This document shows, one piece after another, positions 10,439-21,206 of a DNA stretch of 55,669 bases. Source of the DNA: Galbibacter marinus (GTDB taxonomy: Bacteria; Bacteroidota; Bacteroidia; Flavobacteriales; Flavobacteriaceae). The stretch is taken from positions 1 to 55,669 of the forward strand of contig NZ_AMSG01000020.1 of the NCBI RefSeq assembly GCF_000300875.1, given 5' to 3'. The notes under the pieces were generated by a model. That model did no database searches and was not told the origin of the DNA. It saw only the letters and a program-made list of their open reading frames with translations. How positions within the stretch are numbered: position 1 is the first letter of the stretch; every line of letters begins with the position of its first letter. Made by a program: the position numbers and the translations under genes.

Positions 10439-11794
10439 TTAAGCTACAACTTTTCTATTTTTACCTGTTTTCATTAAACCGTCATAATGGCGATTTAGCA
10501 AATATGAATTCACCTGTTGCATTGTATCGATAGCAACCCCTACCATAATTAGTAGTGAGGTTCCACCGTAGAACAGTGCCCATCCTTGTTGAACTCCCAT
10601 TAATGACAGAATTATGGCAGGTAATACTGCTATAAGTGCCAAAAACAATGAACCAGGGAAGGTGATCAAAGACATTATCTTATCTAAATAATCGGCGGTC
10701 TCCTTACCAGGACGAATCCCTGGAATAAATCCACCACTTCTTTTTAGATCATCAGCCATCTTATTAGTAGGTACTGTAATTGCGGTGTAAAAGTACGTAA
10801 ATATTATAATTAATACTGCAAAAACAATATTGTACCACAAACCAAAGATATTACTAAACTCAGTTTGCAACCATTGCCCTGCTCCAGTGTCCTGTAAAGG
10901 TCCTATTCTCCCTAAATATGCAGGCGCAAACATAATGGCCTGTGCAAAGATAATAGGCATTACACCAGAGGCATTCAACTTAAGTGGTATGTACTGTCTA
11001 GAACCAAATACATTCTTTTCGTATCCTCCTGAAGCAGTACGACGTGCGTACTGAACAGGGATTTGACGTACCGCCATAACAAGCATAATACACGCAAGTA
11101 TGATGACAAACCAAATAATGATTTCGATTAGAATTAGCATTAGTCCACCATTTGACCCGGAAGTTCTGGAAACAAATTCTTGAACAAACGCCTGTGGCAT
11201 CGTTGCAATAATACCTACCATGATTAGAAGCGAGATCCCGTTACCAATTCCTTTATCGGTAATTTTTTCTCCCAACCACATGGCAAAAATGGTTCCTGTT
11301 ACTAAAATAAGTACGGCAGGAATCATAAAGTCCAGTCCTTTACCTACAATAAATGCACTGTCTGGAACTCCTAGAGACCCTAGAGAATACAAATAGGCTG
11401 GCGCTTGAACCAAACAGATCCCAATGGTTAACCAACGGGTAATTTGGTTAATGGTCTTTCTACCACTCTCACCTTCTTTTTGTAACTTCTGAAGGTAAGG
11501 AATAGCAAGTCCCATTAACTGCACCACAATAGAAGCGGAAATATAGGGCATAATACCTAAGGCAAAGAAGGAAGCATTCGCAAATGCTCCACCTGTAAAT
11601 GCATTAAGTATTCCCAATAGACCACCTCCATCGGTTCTGGAGGATAATTCTGCCAATTGTTGTGTATCAATACCTGGTAAAACAACCTGAGCTCCAAAAC
11701 GGTAAACTAATAAAAGCCCTAGAGTTACTATGATTCTAGATCTTAGTTCCTCGATTTTCCAGATATTGCGTAATGTCTCTATAAAATTCTTCAT
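10439..11794 (-). CDS. secY: Preprotein translocase subunit SecY
   Basis: SecY is the channel of the Sec translocon in the inner membrane, which all the signal-peptide proteins of this window would use. The 451 residues contain about ten hydrophobic segments. Recognisable parts are the N-terminal [23 protein letters not shown], the plug region rich in Gly, and the cytoplasmic loop with [15 protein letters not shown]. It lies in its usual place between rplO and infA. Confidence 0.98.
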   Translation of the reverse strand: MKNFIETLRNIWKIEELRSRIIVTLGLLLVYRFGAQVVLPGIDTQQLAELSSRTDGGGLLGILNAFTGGAFANASFFALGIMPYISASIVVQLMGLAIPYLQKLQKEGESGRKTINQITRWLTIGICLVQAPAYLYSLGSLGVPDSAFIVGKGLDFMIPAVLILVTGTIFAMWLGEKITDKGIGNGISLLIMVGIIATMPQAFVQEFVSRTSGSNGGLMLILIEIIIWFVIILACIMLVMAVRQIPVQYARRTASGGYEKNVFGSRQYIPLKLNASGVMPIIFAQAIMFAPAYLGRIGPLQDTGAGQWLQTEFSNIFGLWYNIVFAVLIIIFTYFYTAITVPTNKMADDLKRSGGFIPGIRPGKETADYLDKIMSLITFPGSLFLALIAVLPAIILSLMGVQQGWALFYGGTSLLIMVGVAIDTMQQVNSYLLNRHYDGLMKTGKNRKVVA

Positions 11795-11807
11795 GGTTAC
11801 GTGTTGG

Positions 11808-12260
11808 TTATAAACTTACTGCTTCACCTCCGGCTGCTTCAATAGCTGCTTTTGCACTGGCGGTAAATTTATGTACTGATATTTTTAATTTAGCTTTTAG
11901 TTCTCCTCCACCTAGTATTTTAACTAAGTCAGTTGATTTTACAACATTGTTGCTTACTAAAACATCTAAATCAACAGTGTCTTTTACAACACCTTTATCA
12001 ACCAATTCTTGTAACTTATTTAAATTGATACCTACGTATTCTTTACGATTGAAGTTGTTAAATCCAAATTTAGGAACACGTCTTTGAAGTGGCATCTGAC
12101 CTCCTTCAAAACCAATCTTCTTAGAGTAACCAGAACGTGACTTAGCTCCTTTATGTCCACGGGTGGCTGTACCACCTTTACCGGAGCCTTGACCACGACC
12201 GACTCTTTTTCCGTCTTTATGTACTGAACCTTTAGCGGGTTGTAAGTTACTTAAATTCAT
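11808..12260 (-). CDS. rplO: 50S ribosomal protein L15
   Basis: A large-subunit assembly protein. The basic, glycine-rich N-terminal tail (GRGQGSGKGGTATRGHKGAKSR) and the globular C-terminal domain are both present, about 150 residues. I choose ATG 12260 (MNLSNLQPAKGS); the frame is open one codon further to a GTG, which is less likely. The order rpmD-rplO-secY is the normal spc operon end. Confidence 0.98.
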   Translation of the reverse strand: MNLSNLQPAKGSVHKDGKRVGRGQGSGKGGTATRGHKGAKSRSGYSKKIGFEGGQMPLQRRVPKFGFNNFNRKEYVGINLNKLQELVDKGVVKDTVDLDVLVSNNVVKSTDLVKILGGGELKAKLKISVHKFTASAKAAIEAAGGEAVSL

Positions 12261-12273
12261 CACTATTTTGTTA

Positions 12274-12453
12274 TTAAGCTTCTTCTACAGAAACTAAGTG
12301 TTCTACTTTTTTTACCATACCAAGGATGTTTGGTGTTGCATCATGCTCCACAACTTGACCAATACCCTTTAGGCCTAGCGCTTCTAACGTTCTCTTCTGT
12401 GATTCAGGACGTTTTATTTTGCTTCTTACTTGTGTAACTTTAATTTTTCCCAT
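12274..12453 (-). CDS. rpmD: 50S ribosomal protein L30
   Basis: Read from the gap between rpsE and rplO. The 59-residue protein starts MGKIKVTQVRSKIKRPE, continues with RTLEALGLKGIGQVVEH and ends SVEEA. Length and the KTLEALGL-type segment are typical of bacterial L30. It starts 12 bases after rpsE and ends 13 bases before rplO. Confidence 0.97.
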   Translation of the reverse strand: MGKIKVTQVRSKIKRPESQKRTLEALGLKGIGQVVEHDATPNILGMVKKVEHLVSVEEA

Positions 12454-12465
12454 GATACCCTTGAT

Positions 12466-12990
12466 TTATCCTTTAAAAACTTTCTCTAGAGAAATTCCTC
12501 TTTGCGCAGCAACAGTTTTAGCATCTCTTAGACGCAATAAAGCGTCAAAAGTAGCTTTAACTACATTGTGCGGGTTAGATGAACCCTGAGACTTAGAAAG
12601 TACGTCTTGTACCCCAACTGACTCCAATACCGCACGAACAGCACCACCGGCTATAACCCCGGTACCGTGTGAGGCAGGCTGGATGTAAACGCGAGCACCA
12701 CCGTATTTTCCTTTTTGTTCATGAGGTAATGTACCTTTGTTAAGAGGGATACGAACTAAGTTTTTCTTAGCGTCTTCTACCGCTTTAGAAATAGCATCAG
12801 CTACCTCTTTAGACTTCCCTAATCCTTGACCAACTACACCGTTCTCATCTCCTACAACTACAATTGCAGAGAAACCGAAGGCTCTACCTCCTTTAGTAAC
12901 TTTAGTAACTCTTTGTACACCTACCAGACGATCTTTAAGCTCAAGTCCTCCAGGCTTTACTAATTCTACGTTTTTATAATCTTGATACAT
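12466..12990 (-). CDS. rpsE: 30S ribosomal protein S5
   Basis: S5 helps shape the mRNA entry channel and affects decoding accuracy. At 174 residues it has the double-stranded RNA-binding N-terminal domain ([23 protein letters not shown]) and the S5 C-terminal domain with the [19 protein letters not shown] motif. It sits between rplR and rpmD. Confidence 0.98.
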   Translation of the reverse strand: MYQDYKNVELVKPGGLELKDRLVGVQRVTKVTKGGRAFGFSAIVVVGDENGVVGQGLGKSKEVADAISKAVEDAKKNLVRIPLNKGTLPHEQKGKYGGARVYIQPASHGTGVIAGGAVRAVLESVGVQDVLSKSQGSSNPHNVVKATFDALLRLRDAKTVAAQRGISLEKVFKG

Positions 12991-12996
12991 ATTTTC

Positions 12997-13353
12997 TTAG
13001 AATTTAAGTCCTGCTTCTCTAGCACCCTCTGCTAATGATTTAACTCTACCGTGATACAAATAACCACCTCTGTCAAAAGAAACAGTTTCAAATCCGGCGC
13101 TCTTAGCTCTCTCCCCAATAGCTTTACCAACTAGGGTAGCTATTTCTGATTTAGTACCTTTCTCAGAACTAATTTCTTTGTCTCTTGATGATGCTGCAAC
13201 CAAAGTTTTTCCAGTTACATCATCTACCAATTGAGCGTAAATTTCTTTATTACTTCTAAAAACAGCTAATCTAGGTCTAGCTTCTGTTCCAGAAACCACC
13301 TTGCGGATTCTGTTTTTTATTCTTTGTCTTCTTTCAGTCTTTGATAATGCCAT
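12997..13353 (-). CDS. rplR: 50S ribosomal protein L18
   Basis: L18 binds 5S rRNA with L5. The 118-residue frame is full length: basic N-terminus ([29 protein letters not shown]), then the conserved core with YAQLVDD and C-terminal [24 protein letters not shown]. It starts 11 bases after rplF and ends 6 bases before rpsE. Confidence 0.98.
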   Translation of the reverse strand: MALSKTERRQRIKNRIRKVVSGTEARPRLAVFRSNKEIYAQLVDDVTGKTLVAASSRDKEISSEKGTKSEIATLVGKAIGERAKSAGFETVSFDRGGYLYHGRVKSLAEGAREAGLKF

Positions 13354-13364
13354 AATGCTAGTTA

Positions 13365-13907
13365 TTAAGCTGATTTACCTGCTTTTCTTCTTAGTTCTTC
13401 TCCTACAAACTTAATTCCTTTACCTTTGTAAGGCTCAGGTTTACGGAAAGATCTGATTTTCGCAGCAACCTGACCAACTAATTGTTTGTCGGTAGAGGTC
13501 AACTTTACAATCGGGTTTTTACCTTTTTCCGAAACCGTCTCTACTTTAATTTCAGGAGCTAAATCCATAACAATGTTGTGAGAGAAACCAACAGCCAAAT
13601 CTAATTTTTGACCTTGGTGGCTAGCTCTATACCCAACACCAACTAATTCTAGTTCTTTCGTAAAGCCTTCAGACACGCCAATGACCATATTGTTGATCAA
13701 AGATCTGTAAAGACCATGTTTGGATTTATCTTTTTTATCTTCTGTTGGACGCTCTAAAACAACCGTTCCATCTTCCACTTTTACAGCGATATTAGAAATA
13801 GTTTGTTTAAGTTCTCCTAGTTTACCTTTTACGGTAACTTCGTCGTCTTTAATATCTATAGTAACTCCTTCTGGAATCGCTATGGGACTATTACCTACTC
13901 TTGACAT
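13365..13907 (-). CDS. rplF: 50S ribosomal protein L6
   Basis: L6 lies near the factor-binding site of the large subunit. The 180 residues cover the two tandem L6 domains. The N-terminus [15 protein letters not shown] and the C-terminal signature [23 protein letters not shown] are typical. It follows rpsH after 19 bases. Confidence 0.98.
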   Translation of the reverse strand: MSRVGNSPIAIPEGVTIDIKDDEVTVKGKLGELKQTISNIAVKVEDGTVVLERPTEDKKDKSKHGLYRSLINNMVIGVSEGFTKELELVGVGYRASHQGQKLDLAVGFSHNIVMDLAPEIKVETVSEKGKNPIVKLTSTDKQLVGQVAAKIRSFRKPEPYKGKGIKFVGEELRRKAGKSA

Positions 13908-13926
13908 TTCTTCTTGTCTTTATATA

Positions 13927-14325
13927 TTAGTAAACGTAACACAATACTTCTCCACCAACACTTTCTTGTTGAGCTTGCTTAGAGGTCATTACTCCGTGAG
14001 AAGTTGACACAACAGCAATACCAAGTCCGTTAAGAACTCGTGGTAGTTCGTCTTTTCCGACATACTTACGCAATCCCGGTGTACTAACACGCTTTAGGTT
14101 TTTAATAACAGGCTCTTTTGTGAACTTGTCATATTTTAAAGCGATCTTGATTGTACCTTGCACTTTGTCGTCCTCAAATTTATAACTTAAAATATATCCT
14201 TGTTCGAATAATATTTTAGTAATGTCTTTTTTAAGGTTAGAAGCAGGTATTTCTACCACTCTGTGACCAGCGCTGTTCGCGTTTCTAATTCTTGTTAAAT
14301 AATCTGCTATAGGATCTGTATACAT
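13927..14325 (-). CDS. rpsH: 30S ribosomal protein S8
   Basis: S8 binds the central domain of 16S rRNA and in E. coli represses the spc operon. The 132-residue frame starts with [13 protein letters not shown] and ends with the GGEVLCYVY signature; [14 protein letters not shown] is the conserved C-terminal segment. A 65-base gap lies between rpsN and this gene, larger than its neighbours' gaps, but no clear structure was recognised in it. Confidence 0.98.
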   Translation of the reverse strand: MYTDPIADYLTRIRNANSAGHRVVEIPASNLKKDITKILFEQGYILSYKFEDDKVQGTIKIALKYDKFTKEPVIKNLKRVSTPGLRKYVGKDELPRVLNGLGIAVVSTSHGVMTSKQAQQESVGGEVLCYVY

Positions 14326-14390
14326 CTATATTTATTTGCGGTCATAGTTTTCGGATAATTCCGAACTTACAACCAGTTAAAAATTTTTAA

Positions 14391-14660
14391 TTACCAGCTA
14401 GCTTTCTTTACACCTGGGATCAATCCCTGATTTGCCATTTCTCTGAATGTTACTCGAGAAAGACCGAAAGTTCGCATGTACCCTTTAGGTCTACCAGTTA
14501 GTTTACAACGGTTGTGTAAACGTACTGGAGATGAGTTAGCAGGAAGTTTCTGTAGTGCTTCGTAATCTCCAGCTTCTTTTAAAGCTTTCCTTTTCTCAGC
14601 ATACTTTGCTACCATTCTTTCTCTTTTCCTTTCACGGGCTTTCATTGATTCTTTAGCCAT
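14391..14660 (-). CDS. rpsN: 30S ribosomal protein S14 (cysteine-free form)
   Basis: S14 is a late assembly protein in the head of the small subunit. At 89 residues it is the longer, zinc-free form: the segment [20 protein letters not shown] has only one cysteine in place of the CxxC pairs. It starts [14 protein letters not shown] and ends GVKKASW. It begins 3 bases after the rplE stop. Confidence 0.98.
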   Translation of the reverse strand: MAKESMKARERKRERMVAKYAEKRKALKEAGDYEALQKLPANSSPVRLHNRCKLTGRPKGYMRTFGLSRVTFREMANQGLIPGVKKASW

Positions 14661-14663
14661 GTC

Positions 14664-15215
14664 TTAATTCTTTTTAAAAGGTAATCCTAATTCGCTTAAT
14701 AATGATTTTGCTTCCTTATCGGTTGGAGCTGAAGTTACGATGGTAATATCCATACCTGAAACTTTATGCACCCTATCGATATTGATTTCAGGGAAAATAA
14801 TTTGCTCGGTTACCCCAAGGTTATAGTTTCCTCTTCCGTCAAAACCATTGGCTTTGATACCATTAAAATCTCTTACACGTGGTAAGGCAGAAGTAATCAA
14901 TCTATCCAAAAATTCGAACATACGCTCACCTCTTAAGGTTACTTTTGCCCCAATTGGCATCCCTTTACGAAGTTTGAAAGACGCAACGTCTTTTTTAGAT
15001 ATAGTAGAAACAGCTTTTTGTCCAGATATTTTTGTCAACTCGTCTACTGCGTATTCGATCAACTTTTTATCTGCAACAGCTGCACCAACTCCACGGCTAA
15101 TAACAATTTTCTCTAATTTAGGAACCTGCATAACATTTGCATACCCAAATTCTTCTGTAAGAGCAGAAATTACTCTTTCCTTATACTCTTGTTTTAATCT
15201 TGGAACGTAAGCCAT
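14664..15215 (-). CDS. rplE: 50S ribosomal protein L5
   Basis: L5 binds 5S rRNA and makes the bridge to S13 on the small subunit. The 183 residues contain the signature [14 protein letters not shown] near the start and the [21 protein letters not shown] core. It sits 2 bases after rplX and 3 bases before rpsN, so translation is probably coupled. Confidence 0.98.
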   Translation of the reverse strand: MAYVPRLKQEYKERVISALTEEFGYANVMQVPKLEKIVISRGVGAAVADKKLIEYAVDELTKISGQKAVSTISKKDVASFKLRKGMPIGAKVTLRGERMFEFLDRLITSALPRVRDFNGIKANGFDGRGNYNLGVTEQIIFPEINIDRVHKVSGMDITIVTSAPTDKEAKSLLSELGLPFKKN

Positions 15216-15217
15216 AA

Positions 15218-15532
15218 TTAAATTACTTCATTAGATTTCTTAGAAAATCTCACTTTCTTACCATCTCTTACTTCAAAACCAACTCTTGTTGGCTCTCCAG
15301 ATTTTGGATCAAGTAATGATAGGTTAGAAATATGGATAAAAGCTTCTTTTTCAACGATTCCTCCTTGAGGGTTGTTAGCGCTAGGCTTTTGGTGTTTTTT
15401 CACCATATTAACTCCCTCGACAATCGCTTTATTTTTCTCACGATCTACCTTAAGGACCTTCCCTTGAGCACCTTTGTTCTCTCCGGCGTTAACCTTAACA
15501 GTATCTCCTGATTTGATCTTTAGTTTTATCAT
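15218..15532 (-). CDS. rplX: 50S ribosomal protein L24
   Basis: L24 is an early assembly starter of the large subunit. The 104-residue frame has the KOW motif near residues 5-35 ([21 protein letters not shown]) and the typical [18 protein letters not shown] segment. The order rplN-rplX-rplE is conserved. Confidence 0.98.
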   Translation of the reverse strand: MIKLKIKSGDTVKVNAGENKGAQGKVLKVDREKNKAIVEGVNMVKKHQKPSANNPQGGIVEKEAFIHISNLSLLDPKSGEPTRVGFEVRDGKKVRFSKKSNEVI

Positions 15533-15543
15533 TTTCAGATGAA

Positions 15544-15912
15544 TTAAAGCACCTCAGGTGCTAATGATACAATTTTCATAAATTGCTTATCGCGCAATTC
15601 TCTAGCCACAGGACCGAAAACACGTGTACCACGCATTTCACCTGTTGGGTTCAAGAGCACACAAGCATTATCATCAAAGCGAATGTAAGAACCATCAGGT
15701 CTTCTCACTTCTTTTTTGGTACGAACTACAACTGCTGTAGATACCTGTCCCTTCTTAACGTTAGAGTTTGGAGTGGCATCTTTAATGGTAACGACAATTT
15801 TGTCACCAACAGAAGCGTATCTTCTTTTAGTACCTCCTAGAACACGGATAGTTAAAACTTCTTTAGCTCCCGTGTTATCTGCTACTTTTAATCTTGATTC
15901 CTGCTGTACCAT
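15544..15912 (-). CDS. rplN: 50S ribosomal protein L14
   Basis: L14 contributes to intersubunit bridges. The 122-residue frame begins [20 protein letters not shown] and ends with the signature [16 protein letters not shown] as [19 protein letters not shown]. Full length. It begins 2 bases after the rpsQ stop. Confidence 0.98.
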   Translation of the reverse strand: MVQQESRLKVADNTGAKEVLTIRVLGGTKRRYASVGDKIVVTIKDATPNSNVKKGQVSTAVVVRTKKEVRRPDGSYIRFDDNACVLLNPTGEMRGTRVFGPVARELRDKQFMKIVSLAPEVL

Positions 15913-15914
15913 AA

Positions 15915-16172
15915 TTATTTCGCTCTTTCAATAATTTCAACTAATCTCCAACATTTGGTTTTACTCATAGGTCTTGTTTCCATGATCTTTACAGTATCAC
16001 CGATGTTGCAATCGTCTTTTTCGTCGTGCGCAACGTATTTCTTGGTTTTTAACACGAACTTACCGTACATAGGGTGTTTTACACGTTTAACTTCAGAAAC
16101 CACTATTGATTTCTGCATTTTGTTACTTGTAACAACTCCTATTCTCTCTTTTCTTAAATTTCTATTTTCCAT
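15915..16172 (-). CDS. rpsQ: 30S ribosomal protein S17
   Basis: S17 is a primary 16S rRNA-binding OB-fold protein. The 85-residue frame includes [16 protein letters not shown] and the [23 protein letters not shown] signature. It lies between rpmC (16-base gap) and rplN (2-base gap). Confidence 0.98.
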   Translation of the reverse strand: MENRNLRKERIGVVTSNKMQKSIVVSEVKRVKHPMYGKFVLKTKKYVAHDEKDDCNIGDTVKIMETRPMSKTKCWRLVEIIERAK

Positions 16173-16188
16173 CTTTAGCAGAATCGAA

Positions 16189-16380
16189 TTATTGTAATTC
16201 TCTTTTAGTAAGCTCAGTTGCTAATCTTGCCACAGTTCTTCTTGTACTTCTCAATTCAAGTGGATTTTCCAATGGCGAAACAGCATGAGCCAATTTTAGA
16301 TCTGCATATTGCTTTTTAACAACACCAAGCTTTTCTTGTAGCTCAGCTGTAGATAATTCTCTAATTTCTGATTGTTTCAT
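16189..16380 (-). CDS. rpmC: 50S ribosomal protein L29
   Basis: L29 is a small helical protein next to the polypeptide exit tunnel. The 63-residue frame starts [18 protein letters not shown] and has the typical [20 protein letters not shown] motif. It follows rplP after 12 bases. Confidence 0.97.
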   Translation of the reverse strand: MKQSEIRELSTAELQEKLGVVKKQYADLKLAHAVSPLENPLELRSTRRTVARLATELTKRELQ

Positions 16381-16392
16381 AATCTCTTTTGA

Positions 16393-16812
16393 TTAAGCTG
16401 AATAATCTCTAGCTACAATAAACTTCGTTTTAACAGGTAACTTTTGAGCTGCTAAACGCAATGCTTCTTTAGCAACATCCATAGGCACTCCGCCTATTTC
16501 AAACATAATTCTACCTGGTTTGACTACCGCTGCCCAATATTCTGGAGCACCTTTACCTTTACCCATACGAACCTCAAGAGGCTTTTTGGTAATAGGCTTA
16601 TCTGGGAAAATTTTGATCCACAATTGCCCTTCTCTTTTCATATAACGAGTTGCGGCAACACGAGCTGCTTCAATTTGACGCGCTGTGATGAATGAAGAAT
16701 CTATTGATTTTATCCCAAACATACCGTTTGAAAGTTCGTGTCCTCTTTGAGAAACACCTTTCATACGGCCTTTCTGCTGCTTGCGGTATTTTGTTCTTTT
16801 CGGCTGTAACAT
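16393..16812 (-). CDS. rplP: 50S ribosomal protein L16
   Basis: L16 organises the A-site side of the peptidyl transferase centre. The 139 residues begin [19 protein letters not shown] and contain the conserved [20 protein letters not shown] and [19 protein letters not shown] segments. It follows rpsC after 20 bases. Confidence 0.98.
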   Translation of the reverse strand: MLQPKRTKYRKQQKGRMKGVSQRGHELSNGMFGIKSIDSSFITARQIEAARVAATRYMKREGQLWIKIFPDKPITKKPLEVRMGKGKGAPEYWAAVVKPGRIMFEIGGVPMDVAKEALRLAAQKLPVKTKFIVARDYSA

Positions 16813-16832
16813 TTTTCTTTTACTTTAAAAAA

Positions 16833-17552
16833 TTACTTTCTACGACGAGATTTTCTTGCTCCTGAATTTCCTCCTTGTTTGCCAGATTGTTTTTTGGACA
16901 TTCCTACAAGTGGAGAAAGCTCTCTCTTACCATAAACCTCACCTTTCATGATCCACACTTTAACTCCCAATCTACCATAGGTAGTATGAGCTTCATGTAA
17001 AGCGTAATCAATGTCAGCTCTAAATGTCGACAAAGGAATACGTCCATCTTTATAGTGCTCTGAACGTGCCATTTCAGCACCGTTCAAACGACCAGAAATC
17101 ATTACTTTAATACCTTCAGCATTCATACGCATCGCTGCAGCAATAGCCATTTTGATTGCACGTCTGTATGAAATACGATTTTCAATTTGACGAGCAATGC
17201 TAGCAGCAACTAAATTTGCATCAAGCTCAGGTCTTTTGATTTCAAAAATGTTGATTTGAACTTCCTTGTCAGTAATTTTCTTAAGCTCTTCTTTTAACTT
17301 GTCTACCTCCTGACCTCCTTTCCCGATGATAATACCAGGACGGGCGGTGGTGATAGTAACGGTTACAAGCTTTAAAGTACGCTCAATAATTACTCTAGAC
17401 ACACTAGCTTTAGACAAACGAGCATGGATATACTTTCTGATTTTATCATCTTCAGCAAGTTTATCTCCATAGTCATTACCTCCGTACCAGTTGGACTCCC
17501 AACCTCTGATGATACCTAGGCGATTACCGATTGGATTTGTTTTCTGTCCCAT
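16833..17552 (-). CDS. rpsC: 30S ribosomal protein S3
   Basis: S3 lines the mRNA entry site and has helicase-like action with S4 and S5. The 239 residues show the KH domain with [20 protein letters not shown] and the C-terminal S3 domain with [17 protein letters not shown]. The C-terminus is a basic, glycine-rich tail. It starts 12 bases after rplV. Confidence 0.98.
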   Translation of the reverse strand: MGQKTNPIGNRLGIIRGWESNWYGGNDYGDKLAEDDKIRKYIHARLSKASVSRVIIERTLKLVTVTITTARPGIIIGKGGQEVDKLKEELKKITDKEVQINIFEIKRPELDANLVAASIARQIENRISYRRAIKMAIAAAMRMNAEGIKVMISGRLNGAEMARSEHYKDGRIPLSTFRADIDYALHEAHTTYGRLGVKVWIMKGEVYGKRELSPLVGMSKKQSGKQGGNSGARKSRRRK

Positions 17553-17564
17553 ACTATCTATCTA

Positions 17565-17972
17565 TTAACTTTGTGTGTTATTTTTAGCTCCGATTACCAC
17601 CGTTACGTGGTTGGAACGTTTTCTAATTCTGTGTGCGCGACCTTGTGGTGCTGGGCGAAGTCTTTTTAACATACTTCCACTATCCACCTTGATCTCCTGA
17701 ACAAATAATTCTGCTGCCTCAAGATCAGCATCTTCATTTTTGGATTGCCAGTTTGCAATTGCAGAAACTACCAATTTCTCCAAACGACGCGATGCCTCCT
17801 TTTGACTAAACTTCAAAATAGCAAGTGCCTTTTCAACATCCTTACCACGAACTAAATCAGCAACTAGCCTCATTTTTCTTGGAGAGGTTGGGCAGTTATT
17901 CAACTTTGCAAATGCTAAGCTTTTCTTAGCCTCTTTTATTTGCTCTGCTCTTAATCTTTTACGAACTCCCAT
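17565..17972 (-). CDS. rplV: 50S ribosomal protein L22
   Basis: L22 extends a loop into the peptide exit tunnel; its loop is a known site for macrolide-resistance changes. The 135 residues include [20 protein letters not shown] and the C-terminal signature [21 protein letters not shown]. The family core is about 110 residues; the extra residues are mainly at the N-terminus. Confidence 0.98.
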   Translation of the reverse strand: MGVRKRLRAEQIKEAKKSLAFAKLNNCPTSPRKMRLVADLVRGKDVEKALAILKFSQKEASRRLEKLVVSAIANWQSKNEDADLEAAELFVQEIKVDSGSMLKRLRPAPQGRAHRIRKRSNHVTVVIGAKNNTQS

Positions 17973-17981
17973 GGCTACTTA

Positions 17982-18260
17982 TTATTTTTTACCTTTATTT
18001 TTCGCACCAGCGTGACCTCTAAAAGATCTTGTTGGTGAAAATTCTCCTAATTTATGACCTACCATATTCTCTGTAACGTATACAGGAACAAATTGGCGAC
18101 CATTATGCACAGCTATTGTTTGACCAACAAAGTCAGGGGTAATCATAGATGCCCTAGACCAAGTCTTAATAACTGACTTCTTACCTGATTCAACATTTTG
18201 TTGAACTTTTTTCTCTAAACTATAGTGAACGTAAGGTCCTTTTTTCAGTGAACGTGCCAT
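17982..18260 (-). CDS. rpsS: 30S ribosomal protein S19
   Basis: S19 binds in the head of the small subunit with S13. The 92-residue frame starts [19 protein letters not shown] and has the signature [22 protein letters not shown], then [15 protein letters not shown]. It follows rplB by 11 bases. Confidence 0.98.
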   Translation of the reverse strand: MARSLKKGPYVHYSLEKKVQQNVESGKKSVIKTWSRASMITPDFVGQTIAVHNGRQFVPVYVTENMVGHKLGEFSPTRSFRGHAGAKNKGKK

Positions 18261-18271
18261 CTCTTAATACT

Positions 18272-19096
18272 TTATTTCTTTCTACGTTCTACAATATACT
18301 TATTACTCGCTTTGGCTTTAGCTCTGGTTCTGTAACCTTTAGCTGGAACACCATTTCTAGATCTTGGGTGACCTCCAGATGCTCTACCTTCACCACCACC
18401 CATTGGGTGATCGACTGGGTTCATCACTACAGGTCTAGTTCTAGGTCTTCTTCCTAACCAACGAGTTCTACCCGCTTTACCAGAAACTAACAATTGGTGA
18501 TCCGAGTTGGATACTGCTCCAATTGTTGCAAAACAATCTGCTAAAACATATCTGGTTTCACCAGAAGGAAGTTTAATTGTCGCATACTTACCTTCTCTAG
18601 CCATAAGCTGAGCGAAAGCACCAGCAGAACGAGCCATAACAGCTCCCTGTCCTGGACGTAGTTCAATACATGAAATAACTGTACCTAAAGGAACCTGACT
18701 TAAAGGCATTGCATTACCAATCTCTGGAGTAGCTTCAGCTCCAGATCGAACTTTTTGTCCAACTTGAAGACCGTTTGGAGCTATGATATAGCTCTTCTCT
18801 CCATCTGTGTAAACTATCAATGCGATAAATGCTGTTCTGTTTGGATCGTATTGGATAGATTCAACTGTAGCCTCAACTCCTGTTTTAGCTCTCTTAAAGT
18901 CGATAATACGATACTTTCTTTTATGACCACCACCTAAATAGCGCATGGTCATTTTTCCTTGACTGTTTCTACCTCCTGTCTTTTTTATCGGAGCAAGCAA
19001 GCTTTTCTCCGGCTTATCAGTAGTAATCGCGTCAAATCCGCTTACTACTCTAAATCGCTGACCAGGAGTTATCGGTTTTAATTTTCTAACTGACAT
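18272..19096 (-). CDS. rplB: 50S ribosomal protein L2
   Basis: L2 is needed for subunit joining and peptidyl transferase activity. The 274 residues have the N-terminal OB-fold, the SH3-like domain and the C-terminal signature [20 protein letters not shown] with the conserved histidine. It follows rplW after 13 bases. Confidence 0.98.
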   Translation of the reverse strand: MSVRKLKPITPGQRFRVVSGFDAITTDKPEKSLLAPIKKTGGRNSQGKMTMRYLGGGHKRKYRIIDFKRAKTGVEATVESIQYDPNRTAFIALIVYTDGEKSYIIAPNGLQVGQKVRSGAEATPEIGNAMPLSQVPLGTVISCIELRPGQGAVMARSAGAFAQLMAREGKYATIKLPSGETRYVLADCFATIGAVSNSDHQLLVSGKAGRTRWLGRRPRTRPVVMNPVDHPMGGGEGRASGGHPRSRNGVPAKGYRTRAKAKASNKYIVERRKK

Positions 19097-19109
19097 CTCT
19101 CGTCTTTAG

Positions 19110-19400
19110 TTATATATTACTATAAAAATCAATAATATCCCCTTCGGCTACGCTAACAATTGCTTTTTTAACAGCGTTAGTTTTACCGTTCTGGATACCC
19201 GTTTTTGTGTAACGAACGCTTCTTTTTGGTCCGTAATTCATTGTTCGAACTTGTTCAACAGAAACACCATAAGTAGCCTCTACAGCATCCTTAATTTGGA
19301 TTTTGTTTGCTCTAGGATCAACAATGAAACCATAACGATTATTCAACTCGCTATCAGCGGTCGCTTTTTCGGTAATAATTGGTTTAATTAACACACTCAT
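19110..19400 (-). CDS. rplW: 50S ribosomal protein L23
   Basis: L23 at the tunnel exit is the docking site for trigger factor and SRP. The 96-residue frame begins MSVLIKPIITEKATADSE and contains RYGFIVDPRANKIQIKDAVE and the VRTMNYGPKRSVRYTKTG loop. It is 7 bases after rplD. Confidence 0.98.
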   Translation of the reverse strand: MSVLIKPIITEKATADSELNNRYGFIVDPRANKIQIKDAVEATYGVSVEQVRTMNYGPKRSVRYTKTGIQNGKTNAVKKAIVSVAEGDIIDFYSNI

Positions 19401-19407
19401 TGGTTTC

Positions 19408-20037
19408 TTATTTACTTAAATTCGACTCAATTCCTTCTATAGACCCTTCAAAAAGAACAATACTATTTGCGTTAACAATTTTGTAAGTATTTAATTCTGA
19501 AGTAGTTACGACCTCAGAAGTCTTTAAATTGCGTGACGACAAATATACGTTATTATTTGAATCTCCCAACACGAACAGGGATTTTTTACTCTCTAACCCT
19601 AAAGCTTTCAAAACATTAGTGAATTCTTTTGTTTTTGGAGTTTCAAAATTGAAGTCCTCAACAACAATGATTGACTTGTCTTGTGCTTTCAAACTAAGGG
19701 CAGATTTTCTAGCTAAACGCTTAACGTTTTTGTTAAGCTTTTGCGTGTAATCTTTAGGTCTTGGTCCAAAAATTCTACCACCACCTTTGAAGATTGGAGA
19801 TTTGATACTCCCCGCTCTAGCTGTTCCTGTTCCTTTTTGTTTTTTAATCTTACGTGTACTACCAGCGATCTCAGCTCTTTCTTTAGACTTATGAGTCCCT
19901 TGACGCTGATTCGCCAAAAATTGTTTCACGTCTAAGTATACAGCGTGATTGCTTGGCTCTACACCGAAAACTGATTTAGAAAGCTTAACCTTTCTTCCAG
20001 TTTCTTTTCCGTTAATATCTAAAACTGCTACTTCCAT
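19408..20037 (-). CDS. rplD: 50S ribosomal protein L4
   Basis: L4 is an early large-subunit protein with a loop in the exit tunnel; in E. coli it also represses the S10 operon. The 209 residues show the tunnel-loop region [20 protein letters not shown] and [20 protein letters not shown]. Its start codon overlaps the rplC stop by one base, so it is coupled to rplC. This makes it a natural candidate regulator for the leader upstream of rplC. Confidence 0.98.
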   Translation of the reverse strand: MEVAVLDINGKETGRKVKLSKSVFGVEPSNHAVYLDVKQFLANQRQGTHKSKERAEIAGSTRKIKKQKGTGTARAGSIKSPIFKGGGRIFGPRPKDYTQKLNKNVKRLARKSALSLKAQDKSIIVVEDFNFETPKTKEFTNVLKALGLESKKSLFVLGDSNNNVYLSSRNLKTSEVVTTSELNTYKIVNANSIVLFEGSIEGIESNLSK

Positions 20038-20651
20038 TACTTTCTAACGATTACATAAGCGTTTTTGTGACCAGGTACACATCCTTTAACTACTAAAAGA
20101 TTTTTTTCTGGAACTACTTTCAACACTTGCAAGTTATCAACTGTTACTTTCTCTGATCCCATTTGTCCAGCCATGCGAATTCCTTTGAATACACGAGCAG
20201 GATAGGATGCTGCACCAATAGATCCTGGCGCTCTTAAACGGTTGTGCTGACCGTGAGTAGATTGACCAACTCCGGCAAAACCATGACGTTTAACAACTCC
20301 TTGGAATCCTTTACCTTTTGATGTACCAGTAACATCAACATATTCACCTTCTACAAATTCCTCAACAGTAATAGTGTCTCCTAATTTGTAATCACCTTCA
20401 AATTGGAATTCAACAACTTTCTTCTTAGGAGAAACGCCTGCTTTTTTTGCATGACCTACTTCGGCCTTGTTAGCACGTTTTTCTGCCTTGTCATCGAAAC
20501 CAAGCTGAAGAGCCTCATACCCGTCAACTTCTAGAGTTCTGACTTGGGTAACTACGCATGGTCCAGCTTCGATTACTGTACATGGGATGTTTTTCCCGTT
20601 TTCATCGAAAATGCTGGTCATACCAATTTTTCTTCCTATTAACCCAGACAT
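20037..20651 (-). CDS. rplC: 50S ribosomal protein L3
   Basis: L3 starts assembly of the large subunit and reaches towards the peptidyl transferase centre. The 204 residues start [19 protein letters not shown] and include [19 protein letters not shown] and [15 protein letters not shown]. It is the first gene after a 237-base leader containing a terminator-like hairpin, so it may head its own regulatory unit. Confidence 0.98.
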   Translation of the reverse strand: MSGLIGRKIGMTSIFDENGKNIPCTVIEAGPCVVTQVRTLEVDGYEALQLGFDDKAEKRANKAEVGHAKKAGVSPKKKVVEFQFEGDYKLGDTITVEEFVEGEYVDVTGTSKGKGFQGVVKRHGFAGVGQSTHGQHNRLRAPGSIGAASYPARVFKGIRMAGQMGSEKVTVDNLQVLKVVPEKNLLVVKGCVPGHKNAYVIVRK

Positions 20652-20888
20652 TTAATTTACGTTTAAGGATCTCCGGTTTTAAATAACCTTCGACCACATT
20701 GTTAATACTTAATTAATTATTCAATTATTAAAAAAACTTCAGGGCTGAAAAAATACTTCCAACCCTGAAATGTATTTTTATCCGTTTTTCCTTCGCGTAA
20801 CGCTTAGGACATGTCTTTACTCAAAATCTTTGAGTGAAACCACACTGGTCTGTAAAGTTCAAAAGAACTTCTTAGTCCCTTATAAAGA
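20652..20888 (-). promoter_or_regulatory. rpsJ-rplC leader with stacked hairpins
   Basis: This 237-base gap is the largest inside the ribosomal block. In transcript order it has a small hairpin AAGTTC/GAACTT (20865-20870 with 20855-20860), then a perfect 7-bp stem ACTCAAA/TTTGAGT with a 3-base loop (20819-20835), then a terminator-like hairpin (20738-20769), then about 76 bases to rplC. I found no TAnnTTTG -7 element inside it. The layout suits a transcription-attenuation leader for the rplC-rplD unit. The hairpins are seen; regulation is inferred. Confidence 0.55.
20728..20770 (-). terminator. Terminator or attenuator between rpsJ and rplC
   Basis: On the minus strand a 10-bp stem TTCAGGGTTG/CAGCCCTGAA with one G-T pair (20760-20769 with 20738-20747) and a 12-base loop is followed after one base by seven T. 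This is a textbook intrinsic terminator, yet essential genes continue 76 bases downstream on the same strand. It is therefore either a conditional attenuator or the end of the str transcript ahead of an unseen rplC promoter. Confidence 0.8.
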
Positions 20889-21194
20889 TTATACTTTAAT
20901 CTCCACCTCTACACCACTTGGCAATTCAAGTTTCATCAAAGCATCAATAGTTTTTGATGAAGAACTGTAAATGTCAAGTAATCTCTTATAAGAACTCAAT
21001 TGAAATTGCTCTCTTGATTTCTTATTTACGTGTGGAGAACGCAATACAGTAAAAATCTTTTTATGTGTTGGCAAAGGTATTGGACCTGTTACTACAGCTC
21101 CGGTACTTTTTACCGTTTTTACGATTTTCTCAGCAGATTTATCTACTAAATTGTAATCGTATGATTTTAGTTTTATTCTAATTTTTTGACTCAT
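20889..21194 (-). CDS. rpsJ: 30S ribosomal protein S10
   Basis: S10 is a head protein of the small subunit and the NusE partner in antitermination. The 101-residue frame begins [20 protein letters not shown] and has [30 protein letters not shown]. Here it follows fusA by 12 bases and is separated from rplC by the long leader, so it belongs with the str group rather than heading the S10 group. Confidence 0.98.
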   Translation of the reverse strand: MSQKIRIKLKSYDYNLVDKSAEKIVKTVKSTGAVVTGPIPLPTHKKIFTVLRSPHVNKKSREQFQLSSYKRLLDIYSSSSKTIDALMKLELPSGVEVEIKV

Positions 21195-21206
21195 TTTCTT
21201 AAAAGT

